NCBI GenBank assembly: GCA_015063585.1
Contig: SVTW01000010.1
Coordinates: forward strand, 1-54,047
Source of the DNA: Oscillospiraceae bacterium
GTDB lineage: Bacteria; Bacillota; Clostridia; Oscillospirales; CAG-272
DNA: 54,047 bases
Reading direction: 5' to 3'
In this document: positions 6,907 to 14,539 of the stretch, in pieces
How positions within the stretch are numbered: the first letter of the stretch is position 1
How the letters are laid out: each line of letters starts with the position of its first letter
Notes under the pieces: model-generated
Databases searched by the model: none
Seen by the model: only the letters and a program-made list of their open reading frames with translations
What the model was told of the DNA's origin: nothing
Translations under genes and position numbers: made by a program

Positions 6907-7773
6907 ATGAAAGTTGTACTTGCGGGTGCCTTTGGAAATCTCGGTGCCGAAATTTTGAAGTGCCTTTGCGCGGGCGGTCACGAGGTTGTTGCCGCGGATC
7001 TGCGCGAAACGGCTGTTGAGGGCTGCGAAGGAAAATACACCTTCCGAGCAATTGATGCAACCAATCCCGAAACGCTCAAGGGTCTGTGCGACGGCGCGGA
7101 CATCGTAATTACCACCGTTGGTCTTACGGGTGCCTCTACGAAAGTAACCTCTTATGACATCGACTACAAGGGTAATATGAACCTGTATGCCGAGGCAAAG
7201 GCGGCAGGGGTGCGGAAATTCAACTACGTGTCGGTCATTTCCTGCGATGAAAAGGGTGCGGAAAAGGTTCCCATGCTTCACGCAAAATACCTCGTTGAGG
7301 AGGAGATCAAAAAGCAGGAGATGGATTGGGTGATCTACCGCCCCACGGGCTACTTCTATGACATCGCAAAGGTGTTCAAGCCCTATGTTGACAAGGGAGA
7401 GATGCAGCTGCTCAAGGGATTTGGCGGTGTGAAGGCAAACGTGGTCGACTGCCCCGATTTCGCGCAGTTTATCGTAGAGCATATGAACGACACCAATGTC
7501 ACCTACAATGTGGGCGGCAAAGAGACCTATACCTATGAGGAAATGGCAAAGCTCTGCTTTGACGCGGCAGGAAAGCCGCTCGCGATCAAATGGGCGCCGA
7601 TCTGGCTCTTTGGCATTCTCGCAAACCTGCCGAAGATCAAAAAGGCGGGAAAGCACGATATCATTCTGTTCTCGAAGTGGACGCTCAGCCACGATCTGGT
7701 TGGTGACACCGTAGTGGGCGACAAGAGCTTTGGAGCATACATCCAATCCTACTTTGGAAAGGAGAACAACTGA
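6907..7773 (+). CDS. NAD(P)-binding epimerase/NmrA-like oxidoreductase
   Basis: 288 residues with AAAGGAGACA before the ATG. The N-terminal GAFGNLG (residues 7-13) is the glycine-rich nucleotide loop, and NYVSVISCDE and YRPTGYFYD follow the atypical short-chain dehydrogenase pattern of NAD-dependent epimerases and NmrA-like proteins. The classical YxxxK pair is not clear, so it may be a reductase or a redox sensor. The C-terminal half resembles other 'SDR family' proteins (YNVGGKETYTYEEMAKLCFD). It sits between the flavoprotein and a DUF1295 membrane protein, overlapping neither. Confidence 0.75.
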   Translation: MKVVLAGAFGNLGAEILKCLCAGGHEVVAADLRETAVEGCEGKYTFRAIDATNPETLKGLCDGADIVITTVGLTGASTKVTSYDIDYKGNMNLYAEAKAAGVRKFNYVSVISCDEKGAEKVPMLHAKYLVEEEIKKQEMDWVIYRPTGYFYDIAKVFKPYVDKGEMQLLKGFGGVKANVVDCPDFAQFIVEHMNDTNVTYNVGGKETYTYEEMAKLCFDAAGKPLAIKWAPIWLFGILANLPKIKKAGKHDIILFSKWTLSHDLVGDTVVGDKSFGAYIQSYFGKENN

Positions 7774-7774
7774 T

Positions 7775-8587
7775 ATGCCTTGGTCATTGCTTGGAATTCT
7801 GCTTGCGGTCTGTGCCGTTGCCTGTGCCGTCGGATTTTATAAGTTCGTCTATTTTCTTTCCATTGGATATGGCTTTGCCGTCGCCCTCGGTGGCATTGCC
7901 GTTCTCGTGATGTATCTGATCAACCCCACCGCAACGCCCCTTTGGATCGTCCTTGTCCAAACCGCGCTCTTTATCGCTTACGGCGCGCGCCTGTCGGGCT
8001 TCCTTCTGATTCGCGAGTTCAAAAACGCGACTTTCAAAAAGACCGACGTGGCAAAGGACACCCTGGCGAAAAACGGCGAGAAAAAGATGCCCGTTTTTGT
8101 TCTCGCAACCATTTGGGTAACCGTTTCCGTTTTGTACGTGGCGCAGGTCAGCCCCATGCTCTTCCGTTACAGCAACGCGGCGACCGATCGGATCGTTCCC
8201 GTTGCAGGCTTTGCGATCTCGGTGTTCGGCTTGATCCTCGAATCGATCGCGGATAAGCAAAAATCCGCGCAAAAAAAGGAACGCCCCGATATGGTGGCAA
8301 CCAAAGGACTTTACAAAATCTGCCGTTGCCCCAACTACCTCGGTGAAATTCTGTTCTGGACGGGTGTATTTGTCAGCGGCATCACCGCATACCAAACGGT
8401 TGGTCAGTGGATCACCGCAATTGTTGCATACATCTGCATTGTATTTATCATGTTCAACGGCGCACAGAGACTTGAAAAGCGTCAGATGGCGCGCTACGGT
8501 GCAAATGAGGAATACAATCGTTACGCAAACAAAACGCCCATCATCATTCCCCTGCTTCCCATCTACCACCTCAACAAGAAAAAATAA
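7775..8587 (+). CDS. DUF1295 / steroid-5-alpha-reductase-like membrane protein
   Basis: 270 residues. The ATG at 7775 has GGAGAAC upstream inside the previous gene and follows its stop by 1 nt. It has about six hydrophobic helices and the C-terminal signature KICRCPNYLGEILFWTGVF followed by a C-terminal Arg/Tyr-rich region, typical of the DUF1295 and steroid-5-alpha-reductase superfamily (NADPH-dependent C=C reduction in lipids or steroids, or methyltransfer in ICMT relatives). Coupled tightly to the NAD(P) epimerase-like gene, so reduction of a membrane-soluble substrate is a fair inference. Confidence 0.75.
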   Translation: MPWSLLGILLAVCAVACAVGFYKFVYFLSIGYGFAVALGGIAVLVMYLINPTATPLWIVLVQTALFIAYGARLSGFLLIREFKNATFKKTDVAKDTLAKNGEKKMPVFVLATIWVTVSVLYVAQVSPMLFRYSNAATDRIVPVAGFAISVFGLILESIADKQKSAQKKERPDMVATKGLYKICRCPNYLGEILFWTGVFVSGITAYQTVGQWITAIVAYICIVFIMFNGAQRLEKRQMARYGANEEYNRYANKTPIIIPLLPIYHLNKKK

Positions 8588-8607
8588 GGGCATAAGGAGA
8601 GATACGG

Positions 8608-9249
8608 ATGAACGACTTTTCGATTTCTATGGCGCTTGCGGACTATATCCCCGTGCTTTTCTTTGGGATTGCGGCGTGCATTCTTTTGCGTGACCTTTAC
8701 CAAAAAATGAGCAAGAGCGCTTTCGCGCTTTTCTCGGCAGGCATGATTGACGTTGCCATCGCGGGGGCACTCAAGGCGACCTGGAAGCTGCTTTATGCCG
8801 CGGGAGCGTGTAACTTTGAAGCACTTGACGCGATCTTCTTCCCCGTTCAATCCATCGGGTTTCTCTTCGCGGGCATCGGAATGCTCTTGATGCTTGTGCA
8901 AAAGCCGATGAAAAACGCGCTGGCAGCAGTCGCTCCGCCCGTTTTCTCGGGGACCTTTGTTTTCGTAGGGCTGATGGTTGCGGGGCTTGGCATTCTGGAC
9001 GTGGCTCTTTGCATTTTATCCGCCAAGTTGAAAAAGTCCCCACTCATTGCAATTTTTGTCCTTTCCTTCCTTTGCTCCCTCTGCATGGGCTATCTCTCCG
9101 CGCAGGATTTCGCGCAAGCCTCCATGAATTGGATCGCAGAAGGTGTGAACGTGGTTGGACAAGGTACGTTTTTGATCGGTACGATCCTGCTTCATAAGCA
9201 CGGTCTTACAAACCTGAAGCTTCATGGAGGTGTGCGGCATGACGGATAA
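8608..9249 (+). CDS. polytopic membrane protein, function unknown
   Basis: 213 residues from the ATG at 8608 (AAGGAGAG upstream). Six or seven hydrophobic helices span almost the whole length (YIPVLFFGIAACILL, SIGFLFAGIGMLLMLV, GTFVFVGLMVAGLGILDVAL and others), with a short hydrophilic C-terminus. No recognisable family motif. Its last 11 nt overlap the next gene, so the two are translationally coupled. Possibly the membrane partner of that cytosolic protein. Confidence 0.7.
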   Translation: MNDFSISMALADYIPVLFFGIAACILLRDLYQKMSKSAFALFSAGMIDVAIAGALKATWKLLYAAGACNFEALDAIFFPVQSIGFLFAGIGMLLMLVQKPMKNALAAVAPPVFSGTFVFVGLMVAGLGILDVALCILSAKLKKSPLIAIFVLSFLCSLCMGYLSAQDFAQASMNWIAEGVNVVGQGTFLIGTILLHKHGLTNLKLHGGVRHDG

Positions 9250-9889
9250 GCTTTTGAAGAGCCTTGGTGAAAAATATCCGCTGTCTGAGCTGGACGTTGG
9301 TGAATTTGCAACACTCAAGGCAAACGGAATGAAATTCTGTGTCAAAGCCTATCACGCCGAGGGGCTCGGGCACGTTTCGGTCATGCGCGCAAAGGGCTTT
9401 TTCGGTCTGATGAAAATGGACACGCTCATGATTGTTCCAAAAGAAAAGGATCTGCCGCTCTACTCCTATGACCGTATCTATGCCATGGGAAACGATACGC
9501 TGATCACCGAGCTCTACGACACCCTCACGGGGGATGCCGATCTATCGGAGCTGGATGCGGTAAAAGCAAAATTTTCTCATCTTCCCGAACGCGACCCCGG
9601 AGCGCATTGGTACGACTCTATCAAGCTCCCGCAGAGCATTTCGAAAAAAGGAAAAAAGGCTCAAACGTCCGATCTTGATGCTTTTACCATGGAGCACTTC
9701 AAGGCTTATCGGAACATTTCCGTTGCAAACGCTCCGGATAAAAGCAAAAAGGCAGAGCGTTCCGCCCTCTACGTAAACGGTCTCCTGGAGCAGGGGGGGC
9801 CATCGACCGATGTGTTCAAAAAAGCGCTTGGGGAAGAAAAGACTGCAAGGCTTTTCAAAAACGTGCTGTTTGGAACCGAAAGAAATTAA
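9239..9889 (+). CDS. uncharacterised cytosolic protein, end of TetR operon
   Basis: 216 residues. The ATG at 9239 follows GGAGG at 9226-9230 and overlaps the previous stop. Mixed alpha/beta composition without membrane segment. Notable stretches are KMDTLMIVPKEKDLPLYSYD, NDTLITELYDTL and ERDPGAHWYDSIKLP, then a Lys-rich linker (SKKGKKAQ) and a helical end. I do not recognise the family. Being last in the operon and coupled to a membrane protein, it may bind the operon's substrate or product. Followed at once by a terminator and a repeat element. Confidence 0.65.
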   Translation: MTDKLLKSLGEKYPLSELDVGEFATLKANGMKFCVKAYHAEGLGHVSVMRAKGFFGLMKMDTLMIVPKEKDLPLYSYDRIYAMGNDTLITELYDTLTGDADLSELDAVKAKFSHLPERDPGAHWYDSIKLPQSISKKGKKAQTSDLDAFTMEHFKAYRNISVANAPDKSKKAERSALYVNGLLEQGGPSTDVFKKALGEEKTARLFKNVLFGTERN

Positions 9890-9898
9890 ATATCACGG

Positions 9899-9951
9899 GG
9901 CTGCGTCATTGACGCAGCCTCTGCTCAAAAAAGCCGACGGTAGGCTTTTTT
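9899..9951 (+). terminator. double terminator hairpin after TetR operon
   Basis: GGCTGCGTCA/TGACGCAGCC (9899-9919) is followed by AAAAAAGCC-gacggta-GGCTTTTTT (9927-9951), which ends in six T. Both hairpins recur at 15319-15376 and, inverted, at 24630-24695. Confidence 0.8.
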
Positions 9952-10067
9952 GTAGCGCGGAATTTGCGGTTTTCGACTGCAAAGCAGTCGAAAATTGCGG
10001 TGTTTAGCCGCAAAGCAAAAACGTCAGGGGTCAGTACCAAATGCATTTTTGCATTTGACTCACCCCC
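9899..10067 (+). repeat. composite multi-hairpin element, copy A
   Basis: In order: GGCTGCGTCA hairpin, AAAAAAGCC hairpin, CGACTGC/GCAGTCG hairpin (9970-9994), a short GCGG...CCGC stem, the word CAAAAACGTC, and the family palindrome at 10026-10067 (here with AGGGGTCAGT in the left arm). The same order is seen at 15319-15461, which lacks the CGACTGC hairpin, and inverted at 24525-24695. No ORF. Confidence 0.8.
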
Positions 10068-10220
10068 GTTAATCTTTGTTTTCTGCGAATCAAGTTGAAT
10101 TGAACTTCCTTATGAGAAGGAGCCCTTTCCAACCGTTTTTTCGTTTGGCGGAAAAAACCGACACGGTCAAAAAACACGAACACAGAACCGATTCTGAAAA
10201 AATGACAGGAGGATTTCAGT
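10068..10220. other. leader region of the glycosidase-like gene
   Basis: No gene. A hairpin GTTTTTTC-gtttggcg-GAAAAAAC lies at 10135-10158. No convincing promoter was recognised. Confidence 0.4.
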
Positions 10221-12083
10221 ATGAAAAAAGCATTGCGGATCGGATTTCACCGCTATGATACCGACGAACATTTCGAGGAGCATTTGCGCTTTATCCAAAA
10301 AAATGCAGCGCATATCGACGAGATCACGCTTTTTGCAGAGTTCTCACATTACGGTTATTGGGATCTTGAAACGTCGGCGCAAAACGCGGCGCTCCTCAAG
10401 CACCGCATTGCCGATTATCGGGCAGCGGGGATCCCGCGTGTCGGAATCAACCTGCTCACCACGATCGGACATCTTGACGAGGGCTGGGGCGTTCTCCCCC
10501 CCGCGCCTTTTCCCTATCAGGTCCATGCCGACGGCAGCCCTTCCAAGGGTCAGCTTTGCTTTGCAAACGAGGCATTTTTAGAGCATACGGCGCGGCGTTA
10601 CACGCTTTACGCCAAAACCGGTGCCGATTTTATTTGGATGGACGATGATATCCGCGTGGAAGGATACGGCTGTCTTTGTGACGGCTGCATTCGATCTTTT
10701 AACGAGGAACAGCATGCCGCTTGGGATCGCGCCTCCCTTGTAAAGGCACTTCCGGAGAACGCCGCACTGTGCGACGCGTGGATGCGCCGCCAGAATGATG
10801 CGATCCAACGGGTGATCGCAACCGTGCGCAAAAGCGTACAGGCAGTCGATCCGCGTATTGCGATCGGTTACATGTCGATCAACGGAAACAAGAAACCGAA
10901 TTGGATCGAGGAGAGTCGCGCTGTCATGGGCCGCCCGGGTGGCGGATTTTACGACGAGCGTTCCCCTTGGCGTATTTTGGAAAAAGGCTTCCGCGTGCAG
11001 CAGCAGATTGCCGCGTATCCCGCCCGCATCACAGACATTCAATATGAATATGAAGCGTTCAACTACCAAACCCTCAACCGCTCGCGCCGTTTTACCGAGC
11101 TGGAAACCGCCCTTGCGCTGATGTCGGGCTGCACGGGTGTGCTCTACAACAACGACATCTTCCGCGACAGTCAAGCCCTGCTTGATATGCTCGCCGAACA
11201 CACAGCGGGCTGGTCGGCTTTGACCGAGCGAAACCGCGGCGCTCTTCCCACGGGTGTCTATTGCTGCGACTGCCGTTCCGCAAATACCTTGGCTGAGCTG
11301 GGACTCCCCGTAACGGCACACCTCTCTGCCGCCGTTGCCGCATTTGCAACCGGTAAGGAGCTTGCACGCTGTTCGGATGCCGAGCTGCGCGCATTGCTTG
11401 ACACGGGGCTTTTCACCGACGGCGCGGGACTGGGGCTGCTTTGTGACCGCGGATATGCGGAGCGTTGCGGCGGAACGATCGCAAAGGTGCATGAAAGCGG
11501 CATGGCAGAACGCTTTACCGATCACGCGGTCAACGGAAAATATCCGCGCTTTTACCGCGATGCCTTTATGAACTTTTCCTATTATATCGACAACACGGGG
11601 CCTGCCTACACCCTTGCGCCCGCAAAAGATGCCGCGATCATTTCCAATTTGGAAACCATTACGCACCAACCGATGGGTTGCAGCTGCTATCTCTATGAAG
11701 GCGCGGACGGAACATGCTTTGCGGCAGACGGCTATCTGTTCCCCAAATCGCTCAACTCACAGGAAAAACGCGAGCAGATCACCAATTTGATCGATCGCAT
11801 CGCGCATGGAAGACTCCCCGTGCGCACAGATGCCCCCGTAAAGCTGATGACAAGTGTAACACTTGGAGGCGACGGCGGCATGCAGATCCTGCTTGCAAAT
11901 CTCTCGCTTGATGACAGCGGCTCGTTCACCTGCAGAATACGCAGCCACGTAACCTGCTGTCGGATCACGCCGTCGGGTGCGCTTCTCCCCATGCCGCAAG
12001 CATACGCGGACGGCGAGACGCTTGTTCCCGTTGATCATCTGCGCCCGTTTGAATACCTGCTCCTGACCTGCACGCCCGTTTGA
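10221..12083 (+). CDS. glycosidase-like TIM-barrel protein with CxCxxC
   Basis: 620 residues, with ACAGGAGGATTTCAGT before the ATG. The N-terminal two thirds look like a TIM barrel (EITLFAEFSHYGYWD, RVGINLLTTIGHLDEGWG). WMDDDIR (139-145), followed by CLCDGC (151-156), matches the acidic-then-cysteine pattern of putative glycoside hydrolases related to GH42 and DUF4838-type enzymes. The C-terminal part (MQILLANLSLDDSGSFTC) looks like a beta-sandwich. There is no signal peptide, so it should act in the cytosol on imported oligosaccharide. The 690-residue protein at 47262 has the same layout. Monocistronic; catalytic residues not proven. Confidence 0.6.
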   Translation: MKKALRIGFHRYDTDEHFEEHLRFIQKNAAHIDEITLFAEFSHYGYWDLETSAQNAALLKHRIADYRAAGIPRVGINLLTTIGHLDEGWGVLPPAPFPYQVHADGSPSKGQLCFANEAFLEHTARRYTLYAKTGADFIWMDDDIRVEGYGCLCDGCIRSFNEEQHAAWDRASLVKALPENAALCDAWMRRQNDAIQRVIATVRKSVQAVDPRIAIGYMSINGNKKPNWIEESRAVMGRPGGGFYDERSPWRILEKGFRVQQQIAAYPARITDIQYEYEAFNYQTLNRSRRFTELETALALMSGCTGVLYNNDIFRDSQALLDMLAEHTAGWSALTERNRGALPTGVYCCDCRSANTLAELGLPVTAHLSAAVAAFATGKELARCSDAELRALLDTGLFTDGAGLGLLCDRGYAERCGGTIAKVHESGMAERFTDHAVNGKYPRFYRDAFMNFSYYIDNTGPAYTLAPAKDAAIISNLETITHQPMGCSCYLYEGADGTCFAADGYLFPKSLNSQEKREQITNLIDRIAHGRLPVRTDAPVKLMTSVTLGGDGGMQILLANLSLDDSGSFTCRIRSHVTCCRITPSGALLPMPQAYADGETLVPVDHLRPFEYLLLTCTPV

Positions 12084-12124
12084 CCGACAAGAGCTGCCTT
12101 TTTCGTTTCTCTCTGAAATTTCTA

Positions 12125-12153
12125 TTGACATTCCTCGAAAAGTATGATATCAT
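12125..12153 (+). promoter_or_regulatory. promoter of TM2-like gene
   Basis: TTGACA (12125-12130), 17-bp spacer, TATCAT (12148-12153), 33 nt before the ATG. Confidence 0.8.
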
Positions 12154-12185
12154 TTGTATATCATGCATGAAAGGAGGATATTTCA

Positions 12186-12413
12186 ATGGATACCAATAAT
12201 GTAGTTCGTTTTCTGCTGACATTTTTCCTTGGTTGGATCGGAAGCCTGATCATCAACCACACCTCGCTCAAGCCCGCAGGATTTAAGTCCAGAACGTTGG
12301 CGTACATTTTCCTGACGATGATCACCTTCGGAATCTACGGTCTCGTTGCATCGATCTGCAACCTTGTATTTGACCCCTCCAAGGCAAGAAACATCGGTTA
12401 CGTAAAAGAATAA
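12186..12413 (+). CDS. small two-helix membrane protein (TM2-like)
   Basis: 75 residues with AAAGGAGGATATTTCA before the ATG. Helix 1 (VVRFLLTFFLGWIGSLIIN) and helix 2 (RTLAYIFLTMITFGIYGLVASI) are joined by a polar turn; the G-W-x-G and F-G-I-Y-G spacing is that of TM2-domain proteins. Function unknown. It has its own promoter and is closed by a strong hairpin, so it is a monocistronic unit. Confidence 0.75.
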   Translation: MDTNNVVRFLLTFFLGWIGSLIINHTSLKPAGFKSRTLAYIFLTMITFGIYGLVASICNLVFDPSKARNIGYVKE

Positions 12414-12427
12414 TTCCCCCGATTCTG

Positions 12428-12475
12428 ACAAAACAGGATATCCCAAGTGCTTGCATGCGGGATATCCTGTTTTGT
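12428..12475. terminator. 17-bp perfect-stem terminator
   Basis: ACAAAACAGGATATCCC (12428-12444) pairs exactly with 12459-12475 around a 14-nt loop. The right arm ends in TTTTGT. It closes the TM2-like gene; the arms end in A4 and T4, so it could work in both directions. Confidence 0.75.
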
Positions 12476-12502
12476 GCCCCATGGATTTTTTCTGCAAGCA
12501 AC

Positions 12503-12531
12503 TTGCATAAACAGAGATCCTATGATATAAT
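12503..12531 (+). promoter_or_regulatory. upstream promoter with hairpin leader
   Basis: TTGCAT (12503-12508), 17 bp, TATAAT (12526-12531). Transcription from here would give a leader of about 145 nt with the hairpin AGAATCG-ACTG...CAGT-GC-CGATTCT (12561-12593) before the MerR gene. This could be a second MerR promoter or a small RNA start. Confidence 0.5.
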
Positions 12532-12626
12532 AACATAAAATAAGCATAGTGAAAGAAAGCAGAATCGACTGACCCAAAAACAGTGCCGATTCTATCAATC
12601 GTAGAGAAAAAACCACCGTTTGCGTC

Positions 12627-12657
12627 TTGCTCATAACGCGGCGTCATGTGATATAAT
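12627..12657 (+). promoter_or_regulatory. MerR-type promoter, 19-bp spacer with dyad
   Basis: TTGCTC (12627-12632) and TATAAT (12652-12657) are 19 bp apart, the over-long spacing used by MerR-activated promoters, and the spacer contains the dyad ACGC-G-GCGT (12636-12644). It lies 25 nt before the MerR start, so autoregulation is likely. Confidence 0.5.
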
Positions 12658-12682
12658 AAAGGAGAAAAAGGAGGTGCGTGCA

Positions 12683-13432
12683 ATGCCCGATCAAATGACC
12701 CCCCATACACAAACGTACACAACGGGAGATGTGGCTCGGCTCTGCGGCATTTCGGTGCGTACCGTGCAGTATTACGACACACGCGGTCTGCTTTGCCCAA
12801 GTACGCTCAGCGAGGGCGGCAGGCGGCTTTACTCTCGGGAGGACCTGCACCGCATGCGGATCGTTTGTTATCTGCGCGAGCTGGGGCTCTCGGTCGATGC
12901 CGTGCGCGATCTGATGCGCGAGGACAACGCCGCGCAGGTATTGGAGCTTTTGCTGGAGGAGCAGGAACATGCTCTGCTGGACGGGATCGCCGAAAAGCGT
13001 GCGCAATTGAACCGCATTGCCGCTCTGCGCCATGCCATGCAGGAGACCGATCCCTTTACGCTCGATTCGATCAGCGACGTTGCGCATATTGTGGAAGGAA
13101 AAAAGCAACTGCGGCGTCTGCACATCCTGCTGATCCTGTTCGGTCTTCCGATCACGGTGATGGAGTGGTCGGCGATCATTCTTTGGGTCACGGTTGGGAT
13201 ATGGTGGCCCTGCGTGCTCTACGCGGCCATTCTGATCCCGTTTGCGGTATGGATCTCCCACTTTTACTTTGCGCGTGTGAACTATATCTGCCCCAAATGC
13301 CACACGTGCTTCAAGCCCAATCTGCGCCAAGCATTTTGGGCAAATCACACGCCCACCACGCGAAAGCTGACCTGCCCTCATTGCGGACATCACGGCTTTT
13401 GTGTGGAAACCTATCATAAAAAAGGAGAATAA
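12683..13432 (+). CDS. membrane-anchored MerR regulator with zinc ribbon
   Basis: 249 residues. The ATG at 12683 follows AAGGAGGTGCGTGCA. Residues 11-80 are a MerR winged helix (YTTGDVARLCGISVRTVQYY, GGRRLYSREDLHRMR). A coiled coil follows (about 85-120), then two hydrophobic helices (about 147-172 and 175-193) and a C-terminal zinc ribbon with CPKC (203-206) and CPHC (231-234). A DNA-binding protein held in the membrane with an extra metal or redox knuckle is unusual. It heads an operon with a PLDc_N protein and an ABC pair and likely senses membrane or antimicrobial stress for them. Confidence 0.85.
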   Translation: MPDQMTPHTQTYTTGDVARLCGISVRTVQYYDTRGLLCPSTLSEGGRRLYSREDLHRMRIVCYLRELGLSVDAVRDLMREDNAAQVLELLLEEQEHALLDGIAEKRAQLNRIAALRHAMQETDPFTLDSISDVAHIVEGKKQLRRLHILLILFGLPITVMEWSAIILWVTVGIWWPCVLYAAILIPFAVWISHFYFARVNYICPKCHTCFKPNLRQAFWANHTPTTRKLTCPHCGHHGFCVETYHKKGE

Positions 13433-13434
13433 TC

Positions 13435-13638
13435 ATGGAACAAATCAAAGAGTTTTTGCCCTTTCTGCTCCCCCTCGTCATTGCGCAGTTCGCGCTTTTG
13501 GGATACACGCTCTATCACATTCTTACACATAAAACCTACAAAAGAGGCTCGCGCGCGCTTTGGCTCGTAGTCGTGCTCCTGCTGATGAATTACGTTGGCC
13601 CGATCCTCTATTTCGTGCTTGGAAAAGAGGACTCGTAA
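13435..13638 (+). CDS. PLDc_N-domain membrane protein (YxlE-like)
   Basis: 67 residues with AAAAGGAGAATAATC upstream. Two helices (FLPFLLPLVIAQFALLGYTL and ALWLVVVLLLMNYVGPILYF), the YHILTH basic loop and the final N-x-x-G-P-x-x-Y-F-x-x-G-K pattern identify the phospholipase D N-terminal (PLDc_N) family. In Bacillus subtilis the similar small protein YxlE precedes the ABC genes yxlFG in the sigY operon; the same order is kept here. Two nt separate it from the MerR gene and 1 nt from the ATPase gene. Confidence 0.85.
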   Translation: MEQIKEFLPFLLPLVIAQFALLGYTLYHILTHKTYKRGSRALWLVVVLLLMNYVGPILYFVLGKEDS

Positions 13639-13639
13639 G

Positions 13640-14539
13640 ATGGATATTCTTGCGATCCACGGTCTGCAAAAACGCTTTGGAGACCGGCAGGTCCTTTGCG
13701 GGCTCGATCTTTCGATCCCCTCGCAAAGCGTGTTCGGCTTCGTCGGAAAAAACGGTGCGGGAAAGACCACGACCATGAAAGCGATCCTGGGGCTTTTGCG
13801 AACCGACGGCGGTAAAATTGAGGTTTTGGGCGAGCCCGTCCGCTTTGGCGAGACGACAACCAACCGCCACGTTGGGTATCTGCCCGACGTGCCCGCCTTT
13901 TACCCCTTTCTGACAGCACGGGAATATCTTGCGCTCTGCGGCGAGCTCGCGTGCATGGACCGAAACGCGATCCGCACGCGAAGCGATGAACTGCTCACGC
14001 TTGTGGGTCTTGGCAAGGAAACGGCACGCATCGGCGGCTTTTCGCGCGGCATGAAGCAACGCCTCGGCATTGCGCAGGCACTGCTCGGCAGACCCAAACT
14101 CCTGATCTGCGACGAACCCACCTCGGCGCTCGATCCGATCGGCAGACGCGAGATCTTGGACATTCTGCTTGCCGTGCGCGAACAGACTACCGTCCTGTTC
14201 TCCACCCACATTCTTTCGGATATCGAGCGGATCTGCACCGACGTTGCCATTTTGGAGGGCGGCAGGATCGCGTTGCGCGGAACGGTGGAGGAGCTCCGCC
14301 GCGCGCACAGTACACACGAGCTGACCCTGACGCTCCGCGAGAATGCCGATGCCGAGCACCTGCTTGCGCATTTCCAAACGCTCACCCGTTGCGCGGACGG
14401 AGCCCTGCGCTTTTCGGGTGACGAAGCCGCCCGTGCAGCCCTTTTATCGCATATTGCCACGCACGGCATTGATTTTTTGTCCATTGAACATGCCGAGCCC
14501 TCGCTCGAAGCCCTGTTTATGGAGGTGATCGGACAATGA
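13640..14539 (+). CDS. ABC transporter ATP-binding protein (YxlF-like)
   Basis: 299 residues, ATG at 13640 just after the previous stop. Walker A is GKNGAGKTT (about 38-46), the ABC signature is degenerate (FSRGMKQRLGIAQAL), Walker B is LLICDEPTSALDP, and the H-loop is STHILSD. The C-terminal 80 residues form the extension seen in bacitracin/DrrA-type ATPases. It overlaps the permease gene by 4 nt (ATGA), so the two are made together and form an export or antibiotic-resistance ABC complex. Confidence 0.9.
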   Translation: MDILAIHGLQKRFGDRQVLCGLDLSIPSQSVFGFVGKNGAGKTTTMKAILGLLRTDGGKIEVLGEPVRFGETTTNRHVGYLPDVPAFYPFLTAREYLALCGELACMDRNAIRTRSDELLTLVGLGKETARIGGFSRGMKQRLGIAQALLGRPKLLICDEPTSALDPIGRREILDILLAVREQTTVLFSTHILSDIERICTDVAILEGGRIALRGTVEELRRAHSTHELTLTLRENADAEHLLAHFQTLTRCADGALRFSGDEAARAALLSHIATHGIDFLSIEHAEPSLEALFMEVIGQ

